Origin: Gammaproteobacteria bacterium
Lineage (GTDB): Bacteria > Pseudomonadota > Gammaproteobacteria > Poriferisulfidales > GCA-002705445
Assembly (NCBI GenBank): GCA_018674175.1
Contig: JABHAT010000029.1
Span: forward strand, 91,825-155,824
Length of the DNA stretch: 64,000 nt
Reading direction: 5' to 3'
Below the pieces are notes generated by a model, which made no database searches, was not told where the DNA came from, and was given only the letters and a program-made list of their open reading frames with translations. The translations under genes and the position numbers were made by a program. Positions 9,088 through 19,778 of this stretch are shown in pieces (positions within the stretch are counted from its first letter, which is position 1; each line of letters begins with the position of its first letter).

Positions 9088-10589
9088 TATTTAACCAATA
9101 CAAAGTCAATTTTTCTCTCTGAAGGAAAAGCACTCTGTAATTTCACTTTAATTTTATCGCCTACTTTAAAAACTTTTTTTGATTTATCACCTATTAAAAT
9201 ATTCTTTTTTTCATTATGAATAAAATATTCATTTCCCAGGGATGAAATATGAATTAATCCTTGAATTGGTTCTTCTTTAACAGCTATAAATAAACCAAAA
9301 TTCACTACAGAATTAACAGTAGCATCAAATTTTTTGCCTATAAATTTTGTAGCGTAATTACATAATAGTATAGATTGTAGTTCTCTTTCTGCTGCTTCTG
9401 CATTTCTTTCATTCTCTGAAGAAAGCGTACCAATTTTTTCTAAATTATTAAAATCATATTGATTTTCTTTTTTTTCAATAATATTTTTTATAATTCTATG
9501 TACAATTAAATCAGGGTAACGACGAATAGGAGATGTGAAATGATTATAAGATTTTAAAGATAAACCAAAATGACCAATATTTTTTGGTGTGTACTCAGCT
9601 CTTGCCATTGCTCTTAAAATTATTGATGTAACAAGGTGGTCATCAAGTCTTTTTTTAGATAACTCTATAATCTTATTAATTTCTTCAGTACAAATAATTT
9701 TAGTTTTATTTAAGCTGTATCCAAGGTTTTTTAGAGATATTGAAGCATCTTCAATTTTTTCTAGCGTTGGCTCATCATGCACTCTATACAACGAATTAGA
9801 CTTATTTTTTTTTATAAATAAGCTACTTGCAACATTTGCGGCAATCATACACTCTTCAATAAGTTTTTGTGACTCAAGCCTAATATTATTTTTTATACCG
9901 GTGATTTCATTATTTTTACTAATTAAAAATGAGAACTCTTGGGTGTCAAAATTCACTGCATGTCTTTTCTCTCTAGATTTTTTTAGAATTTTATATAGTG
10001 AAAATAAATTATTAATATTTTTTATAACATTTTTATCTGTAATAGATTTTTTATTGTTGAGAAAATTATCAACTTGAGTATAAGTTAATCTAGCTGAAGA
10101 GCTTATAAGGGCATTATAAAATTTGTAAGATTTAATTTTACCATCTTTCCCAATTATAATTTCCGCCATTACGGTGAATTTATCTTCACCAGATCTAAGC
10201 GAACATAGATTATTTGATAGTATTTCTGGAAGCATAGGAATTACAAAACCAGGAAAATATACAGATGTTCCTCTTTTTCTTGCTTCTTTATCTATATTAG
10301 AATTATTTTCTACATAATGAGCAACATCCGCAATGGCTACGTAAAGTTTCCAATCACTTTCATGCTTCTCACAATAAACTGCATCATCAAAATCTTTAGC
10401 ATCTTCACCATCTATTGTGACAAAATCTAATTTTTTGAGATCTTTTCTATTGAATGATTTTTTATTAAATTTTTTGTTTTTATATTTATCTATATCTTGA
10501 TTGATATTTTTATTCCAATCGTTATTAAGACTAAATTTCTTAATAATTTTTTCAACTTCTGAGTTAAAACTAAATTTTATTTTTTTCAT
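9087..10589 (-). CDS. rnr: RNase R-like exoribonuclease lacking the N-terminal cold-shock region
   Basis: 3'-5' hydrolytic exoribonuclease of the RNB family. The catalytic segment DGEDAKDFDDAVY (about 60-72) starts the RNB domain almost at the N-terminus, followed by the RGTSVYFPGFVIPMLPE and SPIRRYPDLIVHR motifs. An S1 domain occupies about 415-500. The protein is 500 aa against roughly 700-810 for typical RNase R. The N-terminal helix-turn-helix and two cold-shock domains are missing, as is the basic tail after S1. Only 77 bases separate its ATG from thiC, so there is no room for a lost 5' part. Adjacency to rlmB supports rnr over rnb. Confidence 0.85.
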   Translation of the reverse strand: MKKIKFSFNSEVEKIIKKFSLNNDWNKNINQDIDKYKNKKFNKKSFNRKDLKKLDFVTIDGEDAKDFDDAVYCEKHESDWKLYVAIADVAHYVENNSNIDKEARKRGTSVYFPGFVIPMLPEILSNNLCSLRSGEDKFTVMAEIIIGKDGKIKSYKFYNALISSSARLTYTQVDNFLNNKKSITDKNVIKNINNLFSLYKILKKSREKRHAVNFDTQEFSFLISKNNEITGIKNNIRLESQKLIEECMIAANVASSLFIKKNKSNSLYRVHDEPTLEKIEDASISLKNLGYSLNKTKIICTEEINKIIELSKKRLDDHLVTSIILRAMARAEYTPKNIGHFGLSLKSYNHFTSPIRRYPDLIVHRIIKNIIEKKENQYDFNNLEKIGTLSSENERNAEAAERELQSILLCNYATKFIGKKFDATVNSVVNFGLFIAVKEEPIQGLIHISSLGNEYFIHNEKKNILIGDKSKKVFKVGDKIKVKLQSAFPSERKIDFVLVK

Positions 10590-10666
10590 ATTTAAATATG
10601 TTTAAACTTTATATGAAATGAAGATAAGTAGATGATAGTTACGAGATTTTCAATTTTATATTTTTT

Positions 10667-12463
<1,797 letters not shown>

Positions 12464-12594
12464 TTAATTATGTGATTAAAATGTTTCATGTTGCAAAAAA
12501 TCTTTAACCAAATAAACTTATCTGACAGAAAAGAAGTTTGCAAGTGTATTTGTTATAGTTGAAAGAACTAAATATCTTGAATTAGTAAGAAATT

Positions 12595-13242
12595 ATGCAG
12601 ATAGATAAAAAAAATATGATTGAAAGCCAACTAAAACCGGAAGGTATTAGCTGTCAAAATACTATTGACTGCATATCCAAAGTAAATAGAGAAGATTTTG
12701 TGCCAGAAGAATTCAAGAATTTATCATATGCTGAGTACGATATTCCGCTTAGAAATGAATACTCTATGTTAAAACCATTGATGACAGCAAAAATCTTACA
12801 ATTATTAAATATTGATAAAGATGATGAAATTTTAGAGATTGGTACAGGAAGCGGTTATTTAACTTGTTGTTTATCAATTATGGGTAAGTCTGTAGATACA
12901 TTAGATATTGATGCAAATATGTTAGAGTCAGCAAAAAAATCTCATAATCATTACAATATTTTCAATGTAAACTATCTGAGTGGAGATGTTTTTTCTAACT
13001 GGACTCCTGAAAAAAACTATGATGTTATAGTATTGACTGGTTCAATTGAATCAAGAGTAGAAAAACTTGAGGTTGCACTTAAAGACAGCGGCAGAATGTT
13101 TGCTGTTATTGGAAAACAACCGGTAATGTATGCAAATATAATTGAGCGTGTTTCAGGTACCAAACTTTTATGTAATCAGTCATTTGAAACTACATTAGAA
13201 TCATTAAATAATTTTAATAAAAAAAATTATTTAAACTTTTAG
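12595..13242 (+). CDS. Protein-L-isoaspartate O-methyltransferase family protein
   Basis: SAM-dependent methyltransferase of 215 aa. Motif I, LEIGTGSGYL (about 80-89), is clear, followed by TLDID (motif II) and DVIVLTGSIE. The substrate loop that in true Pcm contains the GQTIS motif is altered to RNEYSMLKPLMTAKIL. It resembles the divergent Pcm-like proteins that precede tolC in gammaproteobacteria. The context pcm-rhodanese-tolC-waaA supports this, while repair of isoaspartate is unproven. Cytoplasmic. Confidence 0.75.
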   Translation: MQIDKKNMIESQLKPEGISCQNTIDCISKVNREDFVPEEFKNLSYAEYDIPLRNEYSMLKPLMTAKILQLLNIDKDDEILEIGTGSGYLTCCLSIMGKSVDTLDIDANMLESAKKSHNHYNIFNVNYLSGDVFSNWTPEKNYDVIVLTGSIESRVEKLEVALKDSGRMFAVIGKQPVMYANIIERVSGTKLLCNQSFETTLESLNNFNKKNYLNF

Positions 13243-13255
13243 TATAATTAAATCT

Positions 13256-13573
13256 ATGATAGAAATGACAGCTTCTGAGCTTAATGTGTATATTGCCAAT
13301 AATCCAAATACTGCATTAATTGATGTAAGAGAAAACTGGGAATATAATGTTGCATATATAGAAAAATCTATTCATATACCAATATCAGAAATTCAAAATA
13401 AGATGCATGATTTTGACGAAGATCAGACAATAGTTTTTATATGCCATCATGGTGTAAGAAGCAGAATGGTGGGCGTATATTTTGAGCAAAACGAGTTTAA
13501 AAATATTATAAACTTAAGGGGTGGTATAGATTCTTGGGCCAAGACAATCGACCATAATATGGCAGTTTATTAA
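13256..13573 (+). CDS. Single-domain rhodanese
   Basis: A 105-aa rhodanese domain with LIDVRENWEY near the N-terminus and the active-site loop C63-H-H-G-V-R-S-R in which Cys carries persulfide. No signal peptide, so cytoplasmic. The CxxGxR loop fits the GlpE/PspE-like sulfurtransferase type. It sits 13 bases after the pcm-like gene and 10 before tolC, a recurrent gammaproteobacterial triplet. The acceptor is unknown. Confidence 0.85.
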   Translation: MIEMTASELNVYIANNPNTALIDVRENWEYNVAYIEKSIHIPISEIQNKMHDFDEDQTIVFICHHGVRSRMVGVYFEQNEFKNIINLRGGIDSWAKTIDHNMAVY

Positions 13574-13583
13574 TAAATTTATT

Positions 13584-14909
13584 ATGAAATATTTTTTTTA
13601 CATTTTATGTATTCTTAATTTATATATTTTTCCAATAGGTGCATCTTACGGAGTAGATTTAGTAGAAGTTTATAACGTGGCTATAAAAAATGATCCAGAA
13701 TTATTGTCAGCTGAAGCTAAACATAAGGCAACTATCCAAGAATATCCAATCGCGAGATCATATTTACTCCCGAACTTAAATTTTTCTGCAAGTAGCAAAA
13801 GAACGAGAGAATCTATAGATGGAGCAATTTATGGCCGATCAAGTTCAACATCACAGTTTACCACTGATGAATTTAGTATTAATTTAAAACAACCCTTGTA
13901 TAGAAGAGATTTATTTGCATTATTAGAGAAATCAGAATTTGAGGTTGCTAAATCATTGGCTGAAAGAGACTCCGCAAGGCAAGATCTGATAATTAGAGTT
14001 GCAGAAGCCTATTTTAATATACTAGATAGTATAGACAATATTACTTATGTGTCTTCAGAAAAAGCAGCCATAAAATCTCAGTTAGATGAGGCCAAAAAAA
14101 GATTTGAAGTAGGTCTTATTGCTATAACAGATTATACGGAGGCAAGAGCATCTTATGATTTATCAGAAACACAATATATTGAGGCAGAAAATCTAAGTGA
14201 TCTCACAAAAGAGTCTTTATATGTTTTAACTGGTCAGCAGTTTAAAAATTTCTCATTACTAAGTCTTGATATAAAAGTTAAGAATCCTGACCCAGATAAT
14301 ATTAAATCTTGGGAAGATTTTGCTACCAAACAAAATTTAGATTTATTGGCATATAAAAGGGCGCAAGACGTTGCAATGGCAAATCTTAAATATGAAAGAG
14401 CAAAGCATTTTCCCACGATAGATATATATGGAACTATAAAAGAAACTGATAAAGGAGGAGGGACATCTGGAGCCTTTGATTCAAACAATGACTTTATTGG
14501 TATAGAGCTTAACATTCCAATATTTTCAGGTGGAAATACTTACTATAGCAGTAAGCAAGCTTCATACTTAGAAGAAAAAACAAGATATGAGTTATTGAAA
14601 AAGAAAAGAGAGGTAATCAGGGATACAAGGCAAGCTTTTTTAAATTTAAAATCAAGTATTAGTAAAGTAAAATATTCAAAGAAGGCATTAGAGTCAAATG
14701 AATTATCAGTGGAATACAATAAAGCAGGCTTTGAAGTTGGTACCAGATCAACAACAGATGTTTTACTTGCTCTTAAGGATTCATTTAAAGCAAAAAAGAA
14801 TTATTCGAAAGCAAAATATGAATACTTAATTAGTAAGCTGAAGTTAAAAAAATCTATAGGGACGCTATCTATTAAAGATATTAAGATAATAAACACATGG
14901 CTGAATTAA
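13584..14909 (+). CDS. tolC: TolC family outer-membrane efflux protein
   Basis: Outer-membrane channel component for type I secretion or efflux. The 441-aa protein has a signal peptide (residues 1-24, ending ASYG) and two OEP repeats starting DLVEVYNVAIKNDPEL and, in the second half, WEDFATKQNLDLL. Long coiled-coil-forming helices and an ELNIPIFSGG segment at the second beta region are typical. Partner pump and adaptor genes are not in the window. Its stop abuts the waaA ATG directly. Confidence 0.9.
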   Translation: MKYFFYILCILNLYIFPIGASYGVDLVEVYNVAIKNDPELLSAEAKHKATIQEYPIARSYLLPNLNFSASSKRTRESIDGAIYGRSSSTSQFTTDEFSINLKQPLYRRDLFALLEKSEFEVAKSLAERDSARQDLIIRVAEAYFNILDSIDNITYVSSEKAAIKSQLDEAKKRFEVGLIAITDYTEARASYDLSETQYIEAENLSDLTKESLYVLTGQQFKNFSLLSLDIKVKNPDPDNIKSWEDFATKQNLDLLAYKRAQDVAMANLKYERAKHFPTIDIYGTIKETDKGGGTSGAFDSNNDFIGIELNIPIFSGGNTYYSSKQASYLEEKTRYELLKKKREVIRDTRQAFLNLKSSISKVKYSKKALESNELSVEYNKAGFEVGTRSTTDVLLALKDSFKAKKNYSKAKYEYLISKLKLKKSIGTLSIKDIKIINTWLN

Positions 14910-16139
14910 ATGATATACAAATTAATTTATAAGGTTGCGCTCCTAGCAATACTTCCAATAGTTTTTATTTATTTAATATTTTATTCTATTTATTTAAAAG
15001 ATATTAATTTTCTCTTAAATAAAATTGGTTATATTAGAAATTTAAAAAACAAAAAATATAGTTTATGCTTACATTGTGCCTCACTTGGAGAAGTTAATGG
15101 TATAAAATCTTTAATTAAAAAAATAAAAAATAATAATACTGTAATTATATCTACGAACACTATTTCAGGAAAAAAAAGAGTGCAAGAACTATTTCCTGAA
15201 CTTGATGTCATATATTTTCCACTAGATTATAAAATTTTTATAGCTCCTTGGTTAAATTCTATTAAATTTAAAAACATAGTAATATACGAGACTGAAATAT
15301 GGCCAAACTTTTATGAATCATGTAATAAAATAGATATTAAAATAGGTATTATAAATGCTCGGTTTTCAAAAAAAATACTTAATGGAAATGAAATTATAAA
15401 AAACTTATATAGACAATCTTTAAATAAATGTAGTTTTATATTGTGTAAATCTAACTATGAAAAAAATAAATACTTAGATCTTAAAGTTAATAAAAAATTA
15501 CTGTTTCATCTAGGGAACCTTAAATATTCTTGCTTTGAAGAAATTGAAGAAAAAAATAATAATAGTAATAAAAAAAATTTCTTTTTAATGGCTTCTACTC
15601 ATCAACCAGATGAAGAAGTCTTTAAATCATCAATTACCTATTTACTTGAAAAAAAAGTACCTGTTGTAATAGCTCCAAGACATATAACTAGGGCAAATGA
15701 GATTATTAAATACTTTACTAACCTTGATATTAAGGTAAAGAATTATTCAGAATTTTCATTGCATAGCAATGAAAAATATCTTACTGATGGAGTTATTGTT
15801 TTAGACACTTTTGGGGATTTAATTGATTTTTATAACGAAGCAAAATTCGTATATGTTGGTGGTGGTTTTTCAGACAGGGGCGTCCAAAATATTTTAGAGC
15901 CTGCTGCATTTGGAAGAGCTATTTTTGTTGGTCCAAATTTAGAAAATGTGAAAGATGAAATAAAAGATCTTAAAGTACGTATAATTAAAGATAGAAATCC
16001 TTTGCCGGTGGTAATAGATTATATTGAAAATATTAATCCAGATATTATTGGCTCTAAGACAAAAATAGAATTCATGAAGTTCTCTGGAATTTTAGATGAG
16101 TATATAGATTTTTTAAAAAATGAAGAAATTATAAATTAA
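14910..16139 (+). CDS. waaA: 3-deoxy-D-manno-octulosonic acid transferase
   Basis: Transfers Kdo from CMP-Kdo to lipid IVA. The 409-aa GT30 protein has an N-terminal membrane anchor (about 7-29), the HCASLGEV motif with catalytic Glu61, YETEIWPNF, and the C-terminal donor motif VGGGFSDRGVQNILEPAAFG. It acts on the cytoplasmic face of the inner membrane. It overlaps the tail of convergent kdkA by 11 bases; a Kdo kinase beside it suggests a Kdo-phosphate core. Confidence 0.95.
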   Translation: MIYKLIYKVALLAILPIVFIYLIFYSIYLKDINFLLNKIGYIRNLKNKKYSLCLHCASLGEVNGIKSLIKKIKNNNTVIISTNTISGKKRVQELFPELDVIYFPLDYKIFIAPWLNSIKFKNIVIYETEIWPNFYESCNKIDIKIGIINARFSKKILNGNEIIKNLYRQSLNKCSFILCKSNYEKNKYLDLKVNKKLLFHLGNLKYSCFEEIEEKNNNSNKKNFFLMASTHQPDEEVFKSSITYLLEKKVPVVIAPRHITRANEIIKYFTNLDIKVKNYSEFSLHSNEKYLTDGVIVLDTFGDLIDFYNEAKFVYVGGGFSDRGVQNILEPAAFGRAIFVGPNLENVKDEIKDLKVRIIKDRNPLPVVIDYIENINPDIIGSKTKIEFMKFSGILDEYIDFLKNEEIIN

Positions 16140-16818
16140 TTAAATCCAATAATTTTTTTTTAAATTCGTCATTATAATTTTCTATCTTTTTTAAAGATCT
16201 TTCTAACCTCAATACACTCTTTCTGAATAATTTTTTTTCGTAAAAAAAATATGAGTTATCAAAGTCAAGTAAGTAAATATTATTGTATTTATCAATAATA
16301 ATATTTTTAGAGTTCAGATCAGAATGGTAAACATTTTTTTGATAAAATTGTTCCAAAGTCATGTATAGTTTATTCCATAAATCATGATTCATTTTTTTAT
16401 TTATTATAAATTCGTACAAAGTTCCTTTGTTATCTATTTTACAAGTAATTAGATTTGCTTTGTATGTAAAGCGATTAGTTATTATTTGTAGTGCTGCTGC
16501 TTTCGGAACAGGTAGACCTTGTTCTTTCATAATATTAAGCATATTGTATTCCTTTATAGCCCTAGTTGATGATAATGAACTAAATATATAACTATCATAG
16601 GAAAATTTTGCAGCAAGGCCACCTCTAATATAGTGTTTTAAAAAATATCTTTCATTTTTGTACTGCAATTCAAGTGCTTTACCTCTTCCATCTGCTACAG
16701 ATTTGATTAGTCCTTCTTTAGATATATAATCAGTATTAAATAATTTACTAGAGAAGTTATCAAAGACATCAGGATTATATTGAATATATATATTTTTATT
16801 TTTTATAATTTCGTCCAT
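16129..16818 (-). CDS. kdkA: 3-deoxy-D-manno-octulosonic acid kinase
   Basis: Phosphorylates Kdo of the LPS inner core. The 229-aa kinase-like protein shows the KdkA signature DGRGKALEL (about 43-51) and HYIRGGLAAKFSYDSY. The kinase catalytic loop YHSDLNSKN is at 164-172 and the metal motif LLDFD at 183-187. Its start is only 10 bases from that of the divergent heptosyltransferase, so the two promoters must overlap each other's coding sequence. Confidence 0.88.
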   Translation of the reverse strand: MDEIIKNKNIYIQYNPDVFDNFSSKLFNTDYISKEGLIKSVADGRGKALELQYKNERYFLKHYIRGGLAAKFSYDSYIFSSLSSTRAIKEYNMLNIMKEQGLPVPKAAALQIITNRFTYKANLITCKIDNKGTLYEFIINKKMNHDLWNKLYMTLEQFYQKNVYHSDLNSKNIIIDKYNNIYLLDFDNSYFFYEKKLFRKSVLRLERSLKKIENYNDEFKKKLLDLINL

Positions 16819-16828
16819 TATTCATTAT

Positions 16829-17893
16829 ATGCAAAATAATAAGCAAAAAGTAGAAAATATATGTGTTTTACGAACATCATCAATAGGCGATATATGCCAT
16901 ATGCTTCCTTTTATATTTACGATTCGCAAAGAATATCCAAATGCAAAAATTTCTTGGGTAATTGGTAAAAATGAAGCTGATTTCATTGGAAATATCAATG
17001 GTATTCAATATATAGTATTTGATAGAAATAATACTTTAAAATCTTATTTTTCTATTTATAAGAAATTAAAAAAAATTAAATTTGATGTTATGTTTATTAT
17101 GCAAGTTTCACTAAGAGCAAATATTATTAGTTTGCTCATAGAATCTAAAATTAAGATAGGTTATGATTTAAATAGATCTAGTGATTTACACAGTATATTT
17201 TCTAATAAAAAAATACAAAGCTCTAAACATTCGCATGTCGTAGATGTTTTTTTAAGTTTTTTAAATGTATTAAGTATTGAAAAAAGTAATTTTATCTATA
17301 AGTGGGATATTGAGGAAAGAATTACAAAAAAACAATTATTTAAAAAATTTTTTGAATTACAGGATAAATATTTCGTACTCAGCCCATGTTCGAGAAGTGC
17401 TAATAGAAACTGGTTGGTTGATAGATATGCTGCAGTTGCAGATTATATAAATATAAATTTTGGTATACAATGTGTATTATCTTCTTCTTCCAATTCTTTT
17501 GAAGAAGAATTTGTAAAAGATATTATCAGCTCTATGAAATCAAAACCTCTGAATCTTTCAGGAAGAACGAATTTGCATGAGCTATACTCTCTAGTTAAAA
17601 ACTCAGAGCTACTGATTAGCCCAGATAGCGGCCCAATCCATATAGCCACATGCGCGGGCAAACCTGCAATTGGATTATATGGAGTAACAAACACTGTAAG
17701 GGCAGGTCCATATAACAGCAGAGATTTATGTATTGATAAATACAATGAAGCGCTACTAAAATATAAAGGATTGGAATCTCATCAAGCAAAATGGAGATAT
17801 AAAAATAATAATAAAAATGTGATGAGTTTAATTAGTACAGAAGAAGTAATTGAAAAAATTGATAAATATTTTAAAGAAAGGAGCGTAAGTTGA
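16829..17893 (+). CDS. LPS heptosyltransferase, GT9 family (WaaC-like)
   Basis: Adds heptose to the Kdo-lipid A core. The 354-aa protein starts with VLRTSSIGDICHMLPF (acceptor-domain motif). The C-terminal nucleotide-sugar domain has SPDSGPIHIATCAGKPAIGLYG. RTSSIGDICH and the PDSGPIHIA block resemble heptosyltransferase I, but an assignment to WaaC versus other GT9 members is not certain. Its TGA overlaps the hldD TTG start (TTGA), so the two are coupled. Confidence 0.82.
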   Translation: MQNNKQKVENICVLRTSSIGDICHMLPFIFTIRKEYPNAKISWVIGKNEADFIGNINGIQYIVFDRNNTLKSYFSIYKKLKKIKFDVMFIMQVSLRANIISLLIESKIKIGYDLNRSSDLHSIFSNKKIQSSKHSHVVDVFLSFLNVLSIEKSNFIYKWDIEERITKKQLFKKFFELQDKYFVLSPCSRSANRNWLVDRYAAVADYININFGIQCVLSSSSNSFEEEFVKDIISSMKSKPLNLSGRTNLHELYSLVKNSELLISPDSGPIHIATCAGKPAIGLYGVTNTVRAGPYNSRDLCIDKYNEALLKYKGLESHQAKWRYKNNNKNVMSLISTEEVIEKIDKYFKERSVS

Positions 17894-18810
17894 TATTAGT
17901 TACAGGAGCAGCAGGATTTATTGGTTATAATATTGCAAAGCGATTAAATTTAATGGGAATAAAGAATTTAATATTATTAGATGATAAAGAAAAATTTCCT
18001 GAGCCAAAAAAATTCTCAAGTTTAGAGTATATTGATTATAGGCATTACACAGACTTGGTAAACCTTAAGGGTATAAAGTGTATTTTCCATGAAGGAGCAT
18101 GCTCTGACACTATGGAATATGATAAAAATTATATGATGGATATTAATTATGAATACTCAAAAGAAATATTTTCACTTGCCAAATTAAACAAATCAAAATT
18201 CATATATGCATCAAGTGCTGCTGTATATGGCTTGAATGAAAGCTCAAGTGAAATACCAGAAAATGAATCACCACTGAACATTTATGCGGAATCAAAATTA
18301 TTATTTGATAAATATATCATGAGCCAAGAATACCCAGCAGTAGGCTTGAGATATTTTAATGTATATGGAAAAGGCGAAGAGGATAAAGGCAAAATGGCTT
18401 CTATGGCTTATAAAATGAATCATGAGTATTTAGAGTCTAAAAGAATTTCACTTTTTAAGGGCACGGGTAGATATGGTGATGGAGAGCAAAAAAGAGATTT
18501 TATTTATATAGATGACGTTGTATCAATAAATATGTTCTTTATGGAAGAATCATTGCATGATATTTATAATGTTGGCACAGGAAATGCTGAGCCTTTTAAC
18601 GAAATAGCAAATAATATTTTTAAATATTACAAAGATGAAGATCGTAATTTTAATTATATAGAAATGCCAGAAAATCTCGTACCAAAATATCAAAATTTTA
18701 CAGAGGCAAATATTTTAAAACTAAAATCAGCAGGCTATAGTTATGATTTTTTTAGTCTTGAGGAAGGAATTAAAAACTATTTGAACGATTTAAATACGTC
18801 GTCTGCCTGA
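17890..18810 (+). CDS. hldD: ADP-L-glycero-D-manno-heptose 6-epimerase
   Basis: Last step in making ADP-L,D-heptose. This 306-aa extended SDR has the NADP motif GAAGFIG (residues 6-12), the ASSAAVYG serine region and the catalytic Y132xxxK136. Start is a TTG overlapping the previous stop; AAAGGAG seven bases upstream and an N-terminus that begins exactly at ILVTGAAG support it. The 3' end overlaps waaF tail-to-tail by 34 bases. Confidence 0.94.
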   Translation: MILVTGAAGFIGYNIAKRLNLMGIKNLILLDDKEKFPEPKKFSSLEYIDYRHYTDLVNLKGIKCIFHEGACSDTMEYDKNYMMDINYEYSKEIFSLAKLNKSKFIYASSAAVYGLNESSSEIPENESPLNIYAESKLLFDKYIMSQEYPAVGLRYFNVYGKGEEDKGKMASMAYKMNHEYLESKRISLFKGTGRYGDGEQKRDFIYIDDVVSINMFFMEESLHDIYNVGTGNAEPFNEIANNIFKYYKDEDRNFNYIEMPENLVPKYQNFTEANILKLKSAGYSYDFFSLEEGIKNYLNDLNTSSA

Positions 18811-19766
18811 ATTTCTGCTAAACAATTATAGTGACCATACTTACATATTTTTTCAAAACAGGGACTACATGGTAAATCTTTGTAATGTATTTGTTTGTTG
18901 CTAGTTAACGGTGGCGTTAATTCAGGTGATGTTGCGCCATATATAGATATTGATTTAGTATTTGTAGCTGAAGCTAAGTGCATTAATCCTGAATCATTGG
19001 AAATACAAAACTCAGAAACATGCATCAAGTCGACTGCGTCTGTAATTGAGGTTTCGCCACATAAGTTAATAATATTTTTATTGGTAACAATCTGATCACC
19101 AATTTTTTTTTCGCTTTTACTTCCTAGTATTAGAATAAAAAAATCTTTATTTAACTTTTCTCCAAGTTCTTTAAATTTTTCTACAGGCCACATTTTGGAT
19201 GGGCCAAATGCAGCTCCTGGAGCAAAAATAATTATTTTTTTCTTTAAATCTAGTTTATATTTATCAGATAGTATTTTAATGTTTTTAGGGTCTGATTTTA
19301 GAGATGGGTAATATTTTTCATCTAACGCTTTTTCTTTTTTTGTAAACATAGAGACATATCTGAATGCAGTTTTTCTTCTATCTTCTTTAGTGAATTTTCT
19401 AAGATCGTTAATCAAAACATATCGTGATTCACCTAATTCACCAGTTCTAATAGGTATTCTTGCTAGGTATGGTATTAAGGCAGACTTTATTGATCTTGAT
19501 AAAACTATGCTTTGATCATAAGATCCTTTTATTTTTTTTGCTAGATTAAGTCTTTTAAATATCCCAAGTTCTTTGTGCCCACAATCCAATATTATCGCTT
19601 TATTAATTTCTGGCATTCTTTCAACTAAACTTTTAAATGTTGAGTTTACCAATATATCTATTTTTGTATCGGGATTTTCTAATTTTACTCTTTTAAGTAG
19701 TGTTTGCGACATTACGATATCGCCAAGCCAATTTTGCGGAATAATTAGTAGTTTTTGCATATGCAT
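18777..19766 (-). CDS. waaF: ADP-heptose--LPS heptosyltransferase II
   Basis: Adds the second heptose to the inner core. The 329-aa GT9 protein has LLIIPQNWLGDIVMSQ at the N-terminus, the APGAAFGPSKMWP motif in the centre and NDSGLMHLASA near residue 258. The C-terminal PC-x2-C / GHYNCL cysteine pattern is typical of WaaF. An alternative ATG lies two codons in. It forms a minus-strand LPS operon with hldE and a GT2 glycosyltransferase. Confidence 0.93.
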   Translation of the reverse strand: MHMQKLLIIPQNWLGDIVMSQTLLKRVKLENPDTKIDILVNSTFKSLVERMPEINKAIILDCGHKELGIFKRLNLAKKIKGSYDQSIVLSRSIKSALIPYLARIPIRTGELGESRYVLINDLRKFTKEDRRKTAFRYVSMFTKKEKALDEKYYPSLKSDPKNIKILSDKYKLDLKKKIIIFAPGAAFGPSKMWPVEKFKELGEKLNKDFFILILGSKSEKKIGDQIVTNKNIINLCGETSITDAVDLMHVSEFCISNDSGLMHLASATNTKSISIYGATSPELTPPLTSNKQIHYKDLPCSPCFEKICKYGHYNCLAEIQADDVFKSFK

Positions 19767-19778
19767 TAGCTTTTAATT

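Noticed and set aside
9087..10666. Frameshifted full-length RNase R
   Set aside because: The 77 bases before the ATG hold no cold-shock-domain coding sequence in any frame, and thiC begins directly after.
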